Source: Sphingomonas sp. UBA4766
Lineage (GTDB): Bacteria; Pseudomonadota; Alphaproteobacteria; Sphingomonadales; Sphingomonadaceae
Assembly: GCA_002403415.1 (NCBI GenBank)
Contig: DHHS01000174.1
Location: 1 to 6,558, forward strand
Length of the DNA: 6,558 bases
Direction: 5' to 3'
Made by a program: the position numbers and the translations under genes. The first letter of the stretch is position 1. Every line of letters starts with the position of its first letter. Positions 1 to 5,417 of this stretch are shown piece by piece. Below the pieces are notes generated by a model. The model did no database searches and had not been told where the DNA came from. It saw only the letters and a program-made list of their open reading frames with translations.

Positions 1-23
1 ATCGCTACCGCTGTCAGTCCCAT
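1..23 (-). CDS. Start of an unidentified gene leaving the window on the left (partial)
   Basis: Reading leftward, an ATG at 23-21 is followed by seven open codons (M-G-L-T-A-V-A) before the window ends. A Shine-Dalgarno-like AGGAG lies at 36-32 with an 8-nt spacer, and an in-frame TGA at 62-60 closes the frame upstream, so this ATG is a credible start. The short hydrophobic beginning would fit a signal peptide but is far too little to assign a function. What is odd is that the ribosome-binding site and the A of the start codon lie in a perfect inverted repeat (23-62). The gene could share a transcript with tRNA-Glu, whose 3' end is 163 nt upstream; I see no convincing promoter in between. Confidence 0.4.
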
Positions 24-62
24 GAGGGTATCTCCTCGAGACGCACTGGCGAGATACCCTCA
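23..62 (-). promoter_or_regulatory. Perfect 12-bp inverted repeat over the ribosome-binding site of the left-edge gene
   Basis: The arms at 23-34 and 51-62 are exact reverse complements (TGAGGGTATCTC / GAGATACCCTCA on the minus strand), separated by 16 nt. In RNA the 3' arm would contain the last three bases of the AGGAG Shine-Dalgarno (34-32), the whole spacer and the A of the ATG, so the folded form should hinder initiation. No U-run follows on either strand, which argues against an intrinsic terminator. At the DNA level it could instead be an operator with two half-sites about 28 bp apart. The rest of the leader (63-186) shows only weak structure: a C-run/G-run pair near 68-84 and a TTGCG/CGCAA pair near 163-184. 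Confidence 0.5.
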
Positions 63-186
63 AATCTCCCCCCAAAATCAGGGGATGCGGAGACTCTTCG
101 CCTTATCGCTACGGACGTTACAACAGGAAAATACCAAGGAAAACAGCCGCCTTTTGGACGCTTGCGCACAGCTGCGGACGCAATTT

Positions 187-261
187 TGGTGACCCCTACG
201 GGAATCGAACCCGTGTTTCAGCCGTGAAAGGGCCGCGTCCTAACCGCTAGACGAAGGGGCC
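187..261 (-). tRNA. tRNA-Glu (anticodon TTC)
   Basis: The minus strand folds as a complete tRNA. The acceptor stem is GGCCCCT paired with AGGGGTC (one G-U pair), followed by discriminator A and an encoded CCA at 189-187. The anticodon loop CTTTCAC lies at 230-224, giving anticodon TTC at 228-226, closed by CGGCC/GGCTG. The T arm carries the classic GTTCGAATC. The D arm begins TCTAGCGGTTAGGA, typical of glutamate tRNAs. Glu-tRNA also supplies tetrapyrrole synthesis in alphaproteobacteria that lack the Shemin route, although most of them use ALA synthase. It lies 47 nt after the VOC gene on the same strand and probably has its own promoter. Confidence 0.97.
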
Positions 262-283
262 AAGCCGATCAGCTCGGACCCGC

Positions 284-312
284 GCCGTAATCAAAGCAGG
301 CGCTGGGGTCAA
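284..312 (-). promoter_or_regulatory. Candidate sigma-70-type promoter for tRNA-Glu
   Basis: On the minus strand TTGACC (312-307) is a near-consensus -35 hexamer. A 17-bp spacer leads to TACGGC (289-284), a weak -10. Transcription would start about 15 nt before the mature tRNA 5' end at 261. The -35 overlaps the TGA stop of the VOC gene (311-309). The strong -35 with a poor -10 is acceptable for this group, but the assignment rests on spacing and position only. The alternative is co-transcription with recJ and the VOC gene. Confidence 0.35.
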
Positions 313-701
313 GCCGCTGCGATCACTTCATGGTGGCAAACCGCCTGCAACTTGTTGCCATCAGGGTCGCGGACGTAAGCTGCGTAATAGTGCGCGTGAT
401 AATGCGGGCGCAGGCCCGGTATCCCGGCATCGCTGCCGCCATGTCGCATCGCGGCCAGATGAAAGGCGTGCACGGCGGCGCGTGACGGCGCGGTCAGCGC
501 GACATGCGTGCCGTTGCCCTGGGTTGCCGGGCGGCCGTCGAACGGCTCGACAATGAATAACTTCATGCCCTGCACCTCGCCAAACACCAGCGCCCCGGTA
601 AGCGTGAATGGCTGGCCTAGGCCAAGCGTTGCCAGCACCGGCGCATAAAAGCGGCGCGCCCGCTCCAGATCGCGTGTTCCCAAGGTGACGTGACTATACA
701 T
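309..701 (-). CDS. VOC-superfamily (glyoxalase/bleomycin-resistance fold) protein
   Basis: This is a small single-domain protein of 130 aa, the usual size for one vicinal-oxygen-chelate module pair. The opening M-Y-S-H-V-T-L-G-T-x-D-L and the run R-x-F-Y around residues 16-19 mark the first beta-alpha unit. T-H-V-A-L near 65-69 and the closing D-P-D-G-N-K-L near 112-118 mark the second. Expected metal ligands are H4 and H66, but the position that normally carries the third ligand, Glu, is Q119 (codon CAG). Metal chemistry may therefore be altered or lost; substrate is unknown. The ATG at 701 is preferred: an upstream extension would overlap recJ by over 80 nt and add a low-complexity tail, whereas 701 lies 10 nt after the recJ stop with a weak GAGAG nearby. 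Translational coupling with recJ is likely; a functional link is not evident. Confidence 0.85.
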   Translation of the reverse strand: MYSHVTLGTRDLERARRFYAPVLATLGLGQPFTLTGALVFGEVQGMKLFIVEPFDGRPATQGNGTHVALTAPSRAAVHAFHLAAMRHGGSDAGIPGLRPHYHAHYYAAYVRDPDGNKLQAVCHHEVIAAA

Positions 702-711
702 GCCATCGCTC

Positions 712-2472
712 TCAATGCGCCCAGGCAGCATCGTCGAGATGGACCTCGGCGGCGGGTTTGCTGCCCCAGTCGTCGATCTTTGCCCGCCCGGCAATCCACA
801 GGCGACGGTCGGCGGGCGCGCCCAGCAATGCCTGACCCAGCTCGCTGTCGGCCTGTCGAAACGCCACCGTCTTCAACCGGGACCCATCTTCGCCCGTCAT
901 GATTGCACGCACATGACCATTGCCGACGATATCGGCCTTGATGATGCGGACCGGGCCCGCGGCAATGCGCGGCGCGGGCCAGCCCATGCCATAAGGGCCG
1001 CCCGCCTCTAGCGCGTGGACGAGCGCCGGGGTTACGCCGCCGGGCGCGAGCACCGCATCGAGCAGCAGCGCCCGGTCGCCAATCGATTGTGCGACGCCCG
1101 CTGCTAGCCGGGCGTTCAGAAATTCGGCAAAAGCGGCGATCTGCGCGCCGTCGATGGTCAGCCCTGCCGCCATGGCATGGCCGCCGCCCGCGATCAGCAG
1201 CCCGGCTTCTTTGGCGGCGAGCACCGCCTGGCCCAGATCAACGCCGGGCACCGACCGCCCCGACCCCTTGCCAATGCCGTCCTCGCCCAGCGCGATGACG
1301 ATGGCGGGCTTGCCGAACCGCTCCTTCAGCCGCCCGGCGACAATGCCGATCACACCGGGATGCCAGCCTGCGCCCGCGGCTATCGCGACCGCGCTGGTGT
1401 CATTGCTCGCGACCATGGCCTCTGCGCTCGTTTGGACATTGGCTTCGATCGCGCGACGCTCCTCGTTCAGCCGGTCGAGCTCGGCGGCAATCGCGTGCGC
1501 TTCGGCCGGGTCGTCGGTGGTGAGCAGCCGCACGCCCAGATCAGACTTGCCGACCCGCCCGCCCGCATTGATGCGCGGCCCCAGCGCAAAGCCCAGGTCG
1601 GTCGCGGTCGGCGCGCGGGTAAGGCGCGCCACATCGAGCAGCGCGGAAAGCCCGGTGTTGCCGCGCCTGCCCATCACTTTCAGCCCTTGCGCGACAAACG
1701 CCCGGTTCAGACCCCGCAGTGCTGCCACATCAGCGACCGTGCCCAGTGCCACAATGTCGAGTAGGTCGAGCAGTGTCGGCTCGGCCCGTCCGGTGAAATG
1801 CCCGCGCGCGCGCAGCGTGCGGATTAGCGCTGCCCCGAGCAGAAACGCGACGCCGACCGCTGCCAGATGACCATGCGCGGCACCGTCGCCCTCATCCAGC
1901 CGGTTTGGGTTCACGAGCGCATAGGCGGCGGGCAGCTCGGTTGCGCATTTATGGTGATCGACGACGATCACATCGACGCCGGCTGCGCGGGCCATGTCGA
2001 GCGCCTCAAACGCCTGGGCCCCGCAATCGACGGTCACGATCAGGCGCGCACCATCGCCCGCTAACCGCACCAGCGCTTCGCCCGACGGGCCATAGCCCTC
2101 CATCAGCCGATCGGGAATATAGGCTACCGGATCAAGCCCCAGCGCGCGCAGCAGCCGGATCATCAGCGCAGCGGACGTCGCGCCATCGACGTCATAGTCG
2201 CCGAATACTGCCACCCGCTCGCCGCCCAGCACTGCATTCGCCAGCCGGTTGGCGGCGCGGTCCATGTCGCGGAAGATCGACGGGTCAGGCATGAAGCCGC
2301 GGATCGTCGGGCTGCGATGCGCCGCCACCGTTTCGCGCGTGCAGCCGCGCGCTAGCAGCAATTGGGTGACGAGATCGTCGCCGGTCAGGTCTTGGCGGGC
2401 ATCGGTTTCCAGCGCGCGCCACCGCCAGGGCTGGCCAAGGATTGAGTGGGTGATGTTGAGGACGTGGGACAC
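712..2472 (-). CDS. recJ: Single-stranded-DNA-specific 5'-3' exonuclease RecJ
   Basis: The 586-aa protein has the full RecJ layout and length. RecJ degrades single-stranded DNA 5' to 3' in the cytoplasm, using a Mn/Mg centre, in RecF-pathway recombination, mismatch repair and base-excision repair. The DHH domain carries D-Y-D-V-D-G (92-97), V-D-C-G (148-151), V-D-H-H (171-174) and G-T-V-A-D-V (244-249). The linker has G-P-R-I-N-A-G-G-R (298-306). The DHHA1 domain has S-G-R-S-V-P-G-V-D-L (404-413) and G-G-G-H-A-M-A-A-G (429-437), and an OB-fold follows to the C-terminus. All expected acidic and histidine ligands are present, so it should be active. The start is GTG at 2472; an in-frame TAA at 2484-2482 rules out anything further upstream, and the conserved-looking P-W-R-W-R follows at residues 15-19. 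The only good Shine-Dalgarno (AGGAGG, 2497-2492) is 19 nt away, which is unusually far. Confidence 0.96.
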   Translation of the reverse strand: MSHVLNITHSILGQPWRWRALETDARQDLTGDDLVTQLLLARGCTRETVAAHRSPTIRGFMPDPSIFRDMDRAANRLANAVLGGERVAVFGDYDVDGATSAALMIRLLRALGLDPVAYIPDRLMEGYGPSGEALVRLAGDGARLIVTVDCGAQAFEALDMARAAGVDVIVVDHHKCATELPAAYALVNPNRLDEGDGAAHGHLAAVGVAFLLGAALIRTLRARGHFTGRAEPTLLDLLDIVALGTVADVAALRGLNRAFVAQGLKVMGRRGNTGLSALLDVARLTRAPTATDLGFALGPRINAGGRVGKSDLGVRLLTTDDPAEAHAIAAELDRLNEERRAIEANVQTSAEAMVASNDTSAVAIAAGAGWHPGVIGIVAGRLKERFGKPAIVIALGEDGIGKGSGRSVPGVDLGQAVLAAKEAGLLIAGGGHAMAAGLTIDGAQIAAFAEFLNARLAAGVAQSIGDRALLLDAVLAPGGVTPALVHALEAGGPYGMGWPAPRIAAGPVRIIKADIVGNGHVRAIMTGEDGSRLKTVAFRQADSELGQALLGAPADRRLWIAGRAKIDDWGSKPAAEVHLDDAAWAH

Positions 2473-2481
2473 ATAAGCGGC

Positions 2482-2502
2482 TTAGCGCGATCCTCCTGTC
2501 AT
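2482..2502 (-). other. Possible six-codon upstream mini-ORF before recJ
   Basis: ATG at 2502-2500 opens a frame of six codons (M-T-G-G-S-R) ending in TAA at 2484-2482, in the same frame as recJ. It contains the strong AGGAGG. A weak GGGGA lies about 7 nt upstream of its ATG. Translation of this mini-ORF could deliver ribosomes close to the recJ GTG (stop to start 9 nt), or the TAA may simply be non-functional leader. No protein-level evidence is possible at this length. Confidence 0.2.
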
Positions 2503-2536
2503 GGGCAATTCCCCGCGCCTGATTGGCTTGCGCCCC

Positions 2537-3475
2537 TCACCGCCGCGCGCGTTCGTCGTCGCGTTGCACGATCAGCTTGCGCACCCGGTCGATGGCGCTG
2601 TCGAAATCGACGGTGTCGCGCGGGCGCAGCGTCGCAGCGCGGCGATAGGCGTCGATCGCGGCCTCATATTCGCCGCGCGCTTCTGCACAAATGCCGACAT
2701 CATAGGCAATCGCGAATTGCGGGGCGGCTGCCTCCATCGCTTCAAGTTCGCGGCAGGCACCGGGCAGATCGCGCTGGGTCGCGCGGATTGCGTCCTTGAA
2801 GCGGGTGTGCATTTCCTTGGGCATCCCGTCGCGGCTTTCGTAAAAGCGCGGGGTATAGCGTTCGGTGCGGGGCGAGATTTCGCGGGCGATTTCATCGGCG
2901 ATGCTGTCGGTCATACCCCGCACGGTGCCGTCGACCGCGCCGGGGGCGGATTGGCCGGGGCACCATTTCACCTCATTATGGCGCGGTTTGCGGGTGGAAT
3001 AGGCGATGCGGCCATCGCTGGCGCGTGCGATCCGCAGATCGGCGGTCAAGTCGATGGTGCGCTTGCGGCAATAGATGGTCTCCTTTTCCTTGCGGACGCA
3101 CTCTTCCTTGCCAGCTTCGTTTTTTCTCTTTTCGACGCAATTATCGCGCTCTTCGGTGACGCGCAATTCGTTGATTTCGGTGGTGACCAGCCCCGACAAC
3201 AGCCCGTCGACATCGCCTGACGTCCCACTGCGCCCATTCAGCACGACCACACTGTAATGCCCACGATTTGCGAGCGCGCGTTCCAGTGCATAGCCAAGTG
3301 CTGCGCCATCCGGGCCGTCGATTCGATTTACGCCCATGCGCTTGAGGAAACTCGGCTCGCGGTAATCCGCCGGGAAGCGCCCGGTCAGCGTCACAGACTC
3401 CGCCGATGCGGCAGTTGCTGCGGCAATGACGCCGATCAGTCCTGCCAACGCCAAAGTCGCTGAAACCCCCCGCAT
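2537..3475 (-). CDS. Exported protein of unknown function with C-terminal TPR
   Basis: I do not recognise this 312-aa protein. A Sec signal peptide is clear: hydrophobic residues 5-22 and cleavage probably after A-S-A at 25, so the mature protein acts in the periplasm or at the envelope. Residues 30-105 look like an alpha/beta domain that begins with a D-Y-R-E-P-S-F-L-K-R-M-G motif. Residues 108-139 form a highly charged segment with three cysteines (C113, C126, C136). Three more follow (C172, C241, C263), so disulfides are possible. Residues 254-287 match one 34-residue TPR (Y-D-V-G, G-E-Y-E-A-A, A-Y-R-R-A, L-R-P), preceded by a helix that may be half of another. The start at 3475 is chosen because GGGAG lies 7 nt upstream and the signal peptide begins there; a longer frame to 3553 would add a non-signal leader overlapping the P4H gene. 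It lies 50 nt downstream of the P4H-like gene, possibly in the same transcript. Confidence 0.8.
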   Translation of the reverse strand: MRGVSATLALAGLIGVIAAATAASAESVTLTGRFPADYREPSFLKRMGVNRIDGPDGAALGYALERALANRGHYSVVVLNGRSGTSGDVDGLLSGLVTTEINELRVTEERDNCVEKRKNEAGKEECVRKEKETIYCRKRTIDLTADLRIARASDGRIAYSTRKPRHNEVKWCPGQSAPGAVDGTVRGMTDSIADEIAREISPRTERYTPRFYESRDGMPKEMHTRFKDAIRATQRDLPGACRELEAMEAAAPQFAIAYDVGICAEARGEYEAAIDAYRRAATLRPRDTVDFDSAIDRVRKLIVQRDDERARR

Positions 3476-3525
3476 TGCCCCGCTCCCTGACCCTATCGGT
3501 TCGACAGGAATAAGCGTAATCCGCC

Positions 3526-4209
3526 CTATAGCCAACTGCGTTCGCGGAACCATTTGGTGATGATGTATTTCACCCCGCGCACCACCGGCATCCCTTCATG
3601 CAGGGTCAGGCCATTTGGGCTGCCATCGACGGCCATGTTGTTCCACGCGAGCAACAAGCCGCGTTTCGGTGCGATACGGAAGCCCGCCTGGGGGAACCAA
3701 GTCGCGCCACCCTCCTCAACATCGCAAAGATAGACCATCGCGGTCCAGGTCCGCTGCCCCCCTTGCGCGGTCACTTGCCGCCAATAGGACTGTGTTTCAA
3801 AGAAATAGTCATGGTGGGCGCGAAATTGCTGGCCCGGGGCGTAGCGTTGCCCCTGAATCGTCTCGCCCTGTTCAGGGGGGATGCCGAGCAGTGCGGCGAT
3901 CCCCTCATCCACCGGGCGGATGTCGGGCGCCCAGCGTTCGAGGTCGCAGCTTTCGCTGGTGCGGAAATTCTGCTCCGGCTTGTCGCTCAGCAGCGTGGAG
4001 GGGCGGCGGCCCGCATCAATCCGCGCGATCAGCGTGCGGCAGGTGGCGGCGTCGAGAAAATCGTCATGGCAATAGGCTTGAACCCCCTGGACCGGGACGG
4101 GACGGACAGCGGGATTGGCGGCCAGCGTGCCCGCGACGTGATGACCGATTGCGGCGCGCAGCGGGGATGGCCGCCCGGTTTTGCGGAACAGCGTGAGCAT
4201 ATACGGCAT
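3526..4209 (-). CDS. Prolyl 4-hydroxylase-like 2-oxoglutarate/Fe(II) oxygenase
   Basis: The 227-aa protein has a complete P4Hc-type double-stranded beta-helix. Iron ligands are H132-x-D134 (in A-H-H-D-Y) and H204 (in L-H-E-G-M-P-V); K214, in V-K-Y-I-I-T-K-W, should bind the 2-oxoglutarate carboxylate. Family signatures G-Q-R-Y-A-P-G-Q (120-127), Y-L-x-D-V-E-E-G-G-A-T (160-170) and F-P at 172-173 are intact. The reaction should couple 2-oxoglutarate decarboxylation to hydroxylation, classically of peptidyl proline; the real substrate is unknown. No signal peptide is visible, so it is probably cytoplasmic. The start is uncertain: ATG 4209 and ATG 4200 are both possible and neither has a Shine-Dalgarno. 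A TTG at 4230 lies in the U-tract of the preceding terminator and is unlikely. The gene may be read from a leaderless or very short transcript, or by read-through. Confidence 0.9.
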   Translation of the reverse strand: MPYMLTLFRKTGRPSPLRAAIGHHVAGTLAANPAVRPVPVQGVQAYCHDDFLDAATCRTLIARIDAGRRPSTLLSDKPEQNFRTSESCDLERWAPDIRPVDEGIAALLGIPPEQGETIQGQRYAPGQQFRAHHDYFFETQSYWRQVTAQGGQRTWTAMVYLCDVEEGGATWFPQAGFRIAPKRGLLLAWNNMAVDGSPNGLTLHEGMPVVRGVKYIITKWFRERSWL

Positions 4210-4228
4210 TTTGTGGCGCGGTGGGCGC

Positions 4229-4265
4229 AAAAAGCAAGGCCCGGCGGACGGGGTGCCGCCGGGCC
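4229..4265 (-). terminator. Strong intrinsic terminator after the RcnB-like gene
   Basis: On the minus strand a perfect 10-bp GC-rich stem (GGCCCGGCGG, 4265-4256, with CCGCCGGGCC, 4247-4238) encloses an 8-nt loop and is followed by TTGCTTTTT (4237-4229). It begins 8 nt after the TGA of the RcnB-like gene. This is the clearest terminator in the window and marks a transcription boundary before the P4H-like gene, whose candidate ATG codons lie only about 20-30 nt beyond. Confidence 0.88.
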
Positions 4266-4273
4266 AAGATCAC

Positions 4274-5308
4274 TCAATAAAAAATGCCGTAAATCGCATC
4301 GACTACTTCGCCGGTTTCGACATCGACAAGCAATGCATCGTCATAATAGCGGACCCATTGATAGGGGTAATAGGCATCGGGCAAGTGAAAATAATAGGGA
4401 TCGTTGATCCAGTAACGCTGATCGAACAGAATGTTACTTAAGGTGAAGCCGATCGAAAACCGGCGATAACCATAGCTCCAGCCATAAGGCGCATAATATC
4501 GCGGTAGGCGAAAGATGTTGCGGTTATAATTACGATAGGCTTGCCAGTCCCAGCGATTGTCCCGCCGCCAGTCGCGGTTCCAGTATCCGCGATAACCGTT
4601 GTTGAACCGGCCGTCGCCCCGGAAGTTTTGGGGGCCCCGGAAGTTTTGGGGAGCTTGAAAATTCTGAGGTCCGCGGAAATTCTGAGGTCCGCGAAAATCG
4701 CCGCGAAGGCCGGGTTGCGGCTGAAAACCGGGGCGACCCTGACGGAAATCCTGCCGATCATCACCGCGATCGGCCCGGAAATCGCGGGTGTCATCCCGCC
4801 GGTCCGCACGGAAATCGCGGCGCTGGTCGCGAAACTGCGGCGCGGTGGTAAGCCCGTTCTGGAAATCGCGCCGGTCTTCGCGGAAATCGCGGGTGTCATT
4901 GCGGCGTTCCCGCCGAAAGTCGCGGCCATCGTCACGGCGTTCCGCGCGGAAATCGCGCGCGGCATCACGCTGCTGAAATGCGGGCTGAACCGGGGGCTGA
5001 ACCGGGGGCTGGAATTGCGGCTGAGGCTGGGGCCGGGGCACGACAACCCGTGGCACGTCGGCGCGCGGTTGGGCAAAGGCAGGGTCGGGGCGCATGAAGG
5101 GGCGCTGCGGTTGCGACGGCGGGGCATTGGGTCCGCGGAACTGACGCGGGCCGGGCTGGCCAGGTTGAAAGCGCGGGCCGCCGCCATCGGCCGGACGTTG
5201 CTGGCGAAGCTGTGGTTCGCTTCCGAAACTGCCATCGTCCTGCGCGAGTGCCGCGCCGGGGGTGAAAGCGACTGCACCCAGCAGCGCGACGACCAAAGAC
5301 TTAACCAT
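4274..5308 (-). CDS. Exported RcnB-family protein with long Pro-rich and Arg/Asp-repeat linker
   Basis: The 344-aa precursor has a Sec signal peptide (K3, hydrophobic 4-21, cleavage probably after A-L-A at 22). Residues 31-112 are proline-rich (24 prolines in 82 residues). Residues 118-190 carry 11-residue repeats of the type R-D-F-R-x-x-R-R-D-D-x, and 205-230 carry F-R-G-P-Q-N hexapeptides. The aromatic-rich C-terminus (about 238-344) resembles the RcnB domain: W-R-R-D-N-R-W, A-P-Y-G-W-S-Y-G, then L-L-V-D-V-E-T-G-E-V-V-D-A-I-Y. E. coli RcnB is a periplasmic protein of roughly 110 aa affecting Ni/Co export; that role is not proven for long sphingomonad-type homologues, and no rcnA-like permease is here. 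The start at 5308 is chosen because GGAGG (5318-5314) has a 5-nt spacer; the ATG at 5311 has only 2 nt. The gene ends at a strong terminator and is probably monocistronic. Confidence 0.85.
   Translation of the reverse strand: MVKSLVVALLGAVAFTPGAALAQDDGSFGSEPQLRQQRPADGGGPRFQPGQPGPRQFRGPNAPPSQPQRPFMRPDPAFAQPRADVPRVVVPRPQPQPQFQPPVQPPVQPAFQQRDAARDFRAERRDDGRDFRRERRNDTRDFREDRRDFQNGLTTAPQFRDQRRDFRADRRDDTRDFRADRGDDRQDFRQGRPGFQPQPGLRGDFRGPQNFRGPQNFQAPQNFRGPQNFRGDGRFNNGYRGYWNRDWRRDNRWDWQAYRNYNRNIFRLPRYYAPYGWSYGYRRFSIGFTLSNILFDQRYWINDPYYFHLPDAYYPYQWVRYYDDALLVDVETGEVVDAIYGIFY
4619..4696 (-). repeat. Tandem 18-bp repeat encoding FRGPQN hexapeptides
   Basis: Four and a third in-frame units of F-R-G-P-Q-N (one reads F-Q-A-P-Q-N) occupy residues 205-230 of the RcnB-like protein. 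At the DNA level the units fall into two near-identical pairs with different codon choice: 4620-4637 with 4638-4655, and 4656-4673 with 4674-4691. This suggests separate, recent slippage or duplication events, and copy number may vary among strains. Confidence 0.85.
4739..4957 (-). repeat. Degenerate 33-bp repeats encoding Arg/Asp-rich 11-mers
   Basis: Units of the form R-D-F-R-x-x-R-R-D-D-x recur exactly every 11 residues at 118-128, 129-139 and 140-150. After a 13-residue break they continue at 164-174 and 175-185, with a partial unit at 186-190. The DNA echoes this as recurring GGAAATCGCG-like words on the plus strand. An 11-residue period with alternating acid and base fits a long charged helix or a disordered polyampholyte; the sequence alone cannot decide. 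Confidence 0.8.
4985..5008 (-). repeat. Two 12-bp copies encoding PPVQ
   Basis: Two identical 12-bp units encode P-P-V-Q twice (residues 101-108 of the RcnB-like protein) at the end of its proline-rich segment, followed by Q-free P-A-F. It is a third short tandem duplication in the same gene. Confidence 0.7.
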
Positions 5309-5391
5309 CATGTCCTCCAATCATCCGTCGATCCGAGGGGCCGGTGGCGACGATGTCGGATGGATGCGCTTTCCGCGATGAGTGTTTTCTG

Positions 5392-5411
5392 AATTGTGCT
5401 GACAGCCAATT
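5392..5411. promoter_or_regulatory. Imperfect dyad between the Fe-S subunit gene and the RcnB-like gene
   Basis: AATTG (5392-5396) and CAATT (5407-5411) flank an inner GCTG/CAGC pair (5398-5401 and 5403-5406), giving a nearly symmetric 20-bp element with a one-base offset. It lies about 85 bp before the RcnB-like start in a 109-nt gap that otherwise shows no clear promoter. It could be an operator or a weak transcript-end hairpin; there is no U-run on either side. Confidence 0.22.
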
Positions 5412-5417
5412 GAAAGC

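Noticed and set aside
163..187. Inverted pair TTGCG/CGCAA followed by TTTT on the plus strand as a terminator.
   Set aside because: Only a 5-bp stem with a 12-nt loop, and no plus-strand gene precedes it.
1..192. Plus-strand frame open from the left edge (ATG at 22) to a TGA at 190-192, 56 codons from the ATG.
   Set aside because: It runs into the 3' end of tRNA-Glu, has no ribosome-binding site, and its composition looks non-coding; the minus-strand ATG at 23 with AGGAG is better supported.
23..261. tRNA-associated integration site (att) suggested by the inverted repeat near the tRNA-Glu 3' end.
   Set aside because: No duplicated tRNA 3' fragment, integrase or foreign-looking genes are visible in the window.
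309..794. Longer VOC protein starting at 794.
   Set aside because: It would overlap recJ by over 80 nt and add a low-complexity extension before the conserved M-Y-S-H-V-T start; 701 lies 10 nt after the recJ stop.
1154..1870. Long plus-strand frames antisense to recJ (also 1177-1764).
   Set aside because: High-GC shadow frames rich in Ala/Arg/Ser with no domain; recJ on the other strand is complete and fully conserved in its motifs.
2501..3220. 239-codon plus-strand frame opposite the TPR protein; some hydrophobic stretches.
   Set aside because: No RBS or recognisable domain; the minus-strand frame has a signal peptide, RBS and TPR.
3598..4407. 269-codon plus-strand frame opposite the P4H-like gene.
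   Set aside because: It crosses the terminator and parts of two well-supported minus-strand genes; no family resemblance.
4541..5392. 283-codon plus-strand frame antisense to the RcnB-like gene, with repetitive E-I-A motifs.
   Set aside because: Its repetition is simply the complement of the coding repeats; the minus-strand reading has a signal peptide, RBS, conserved domain and terminator.
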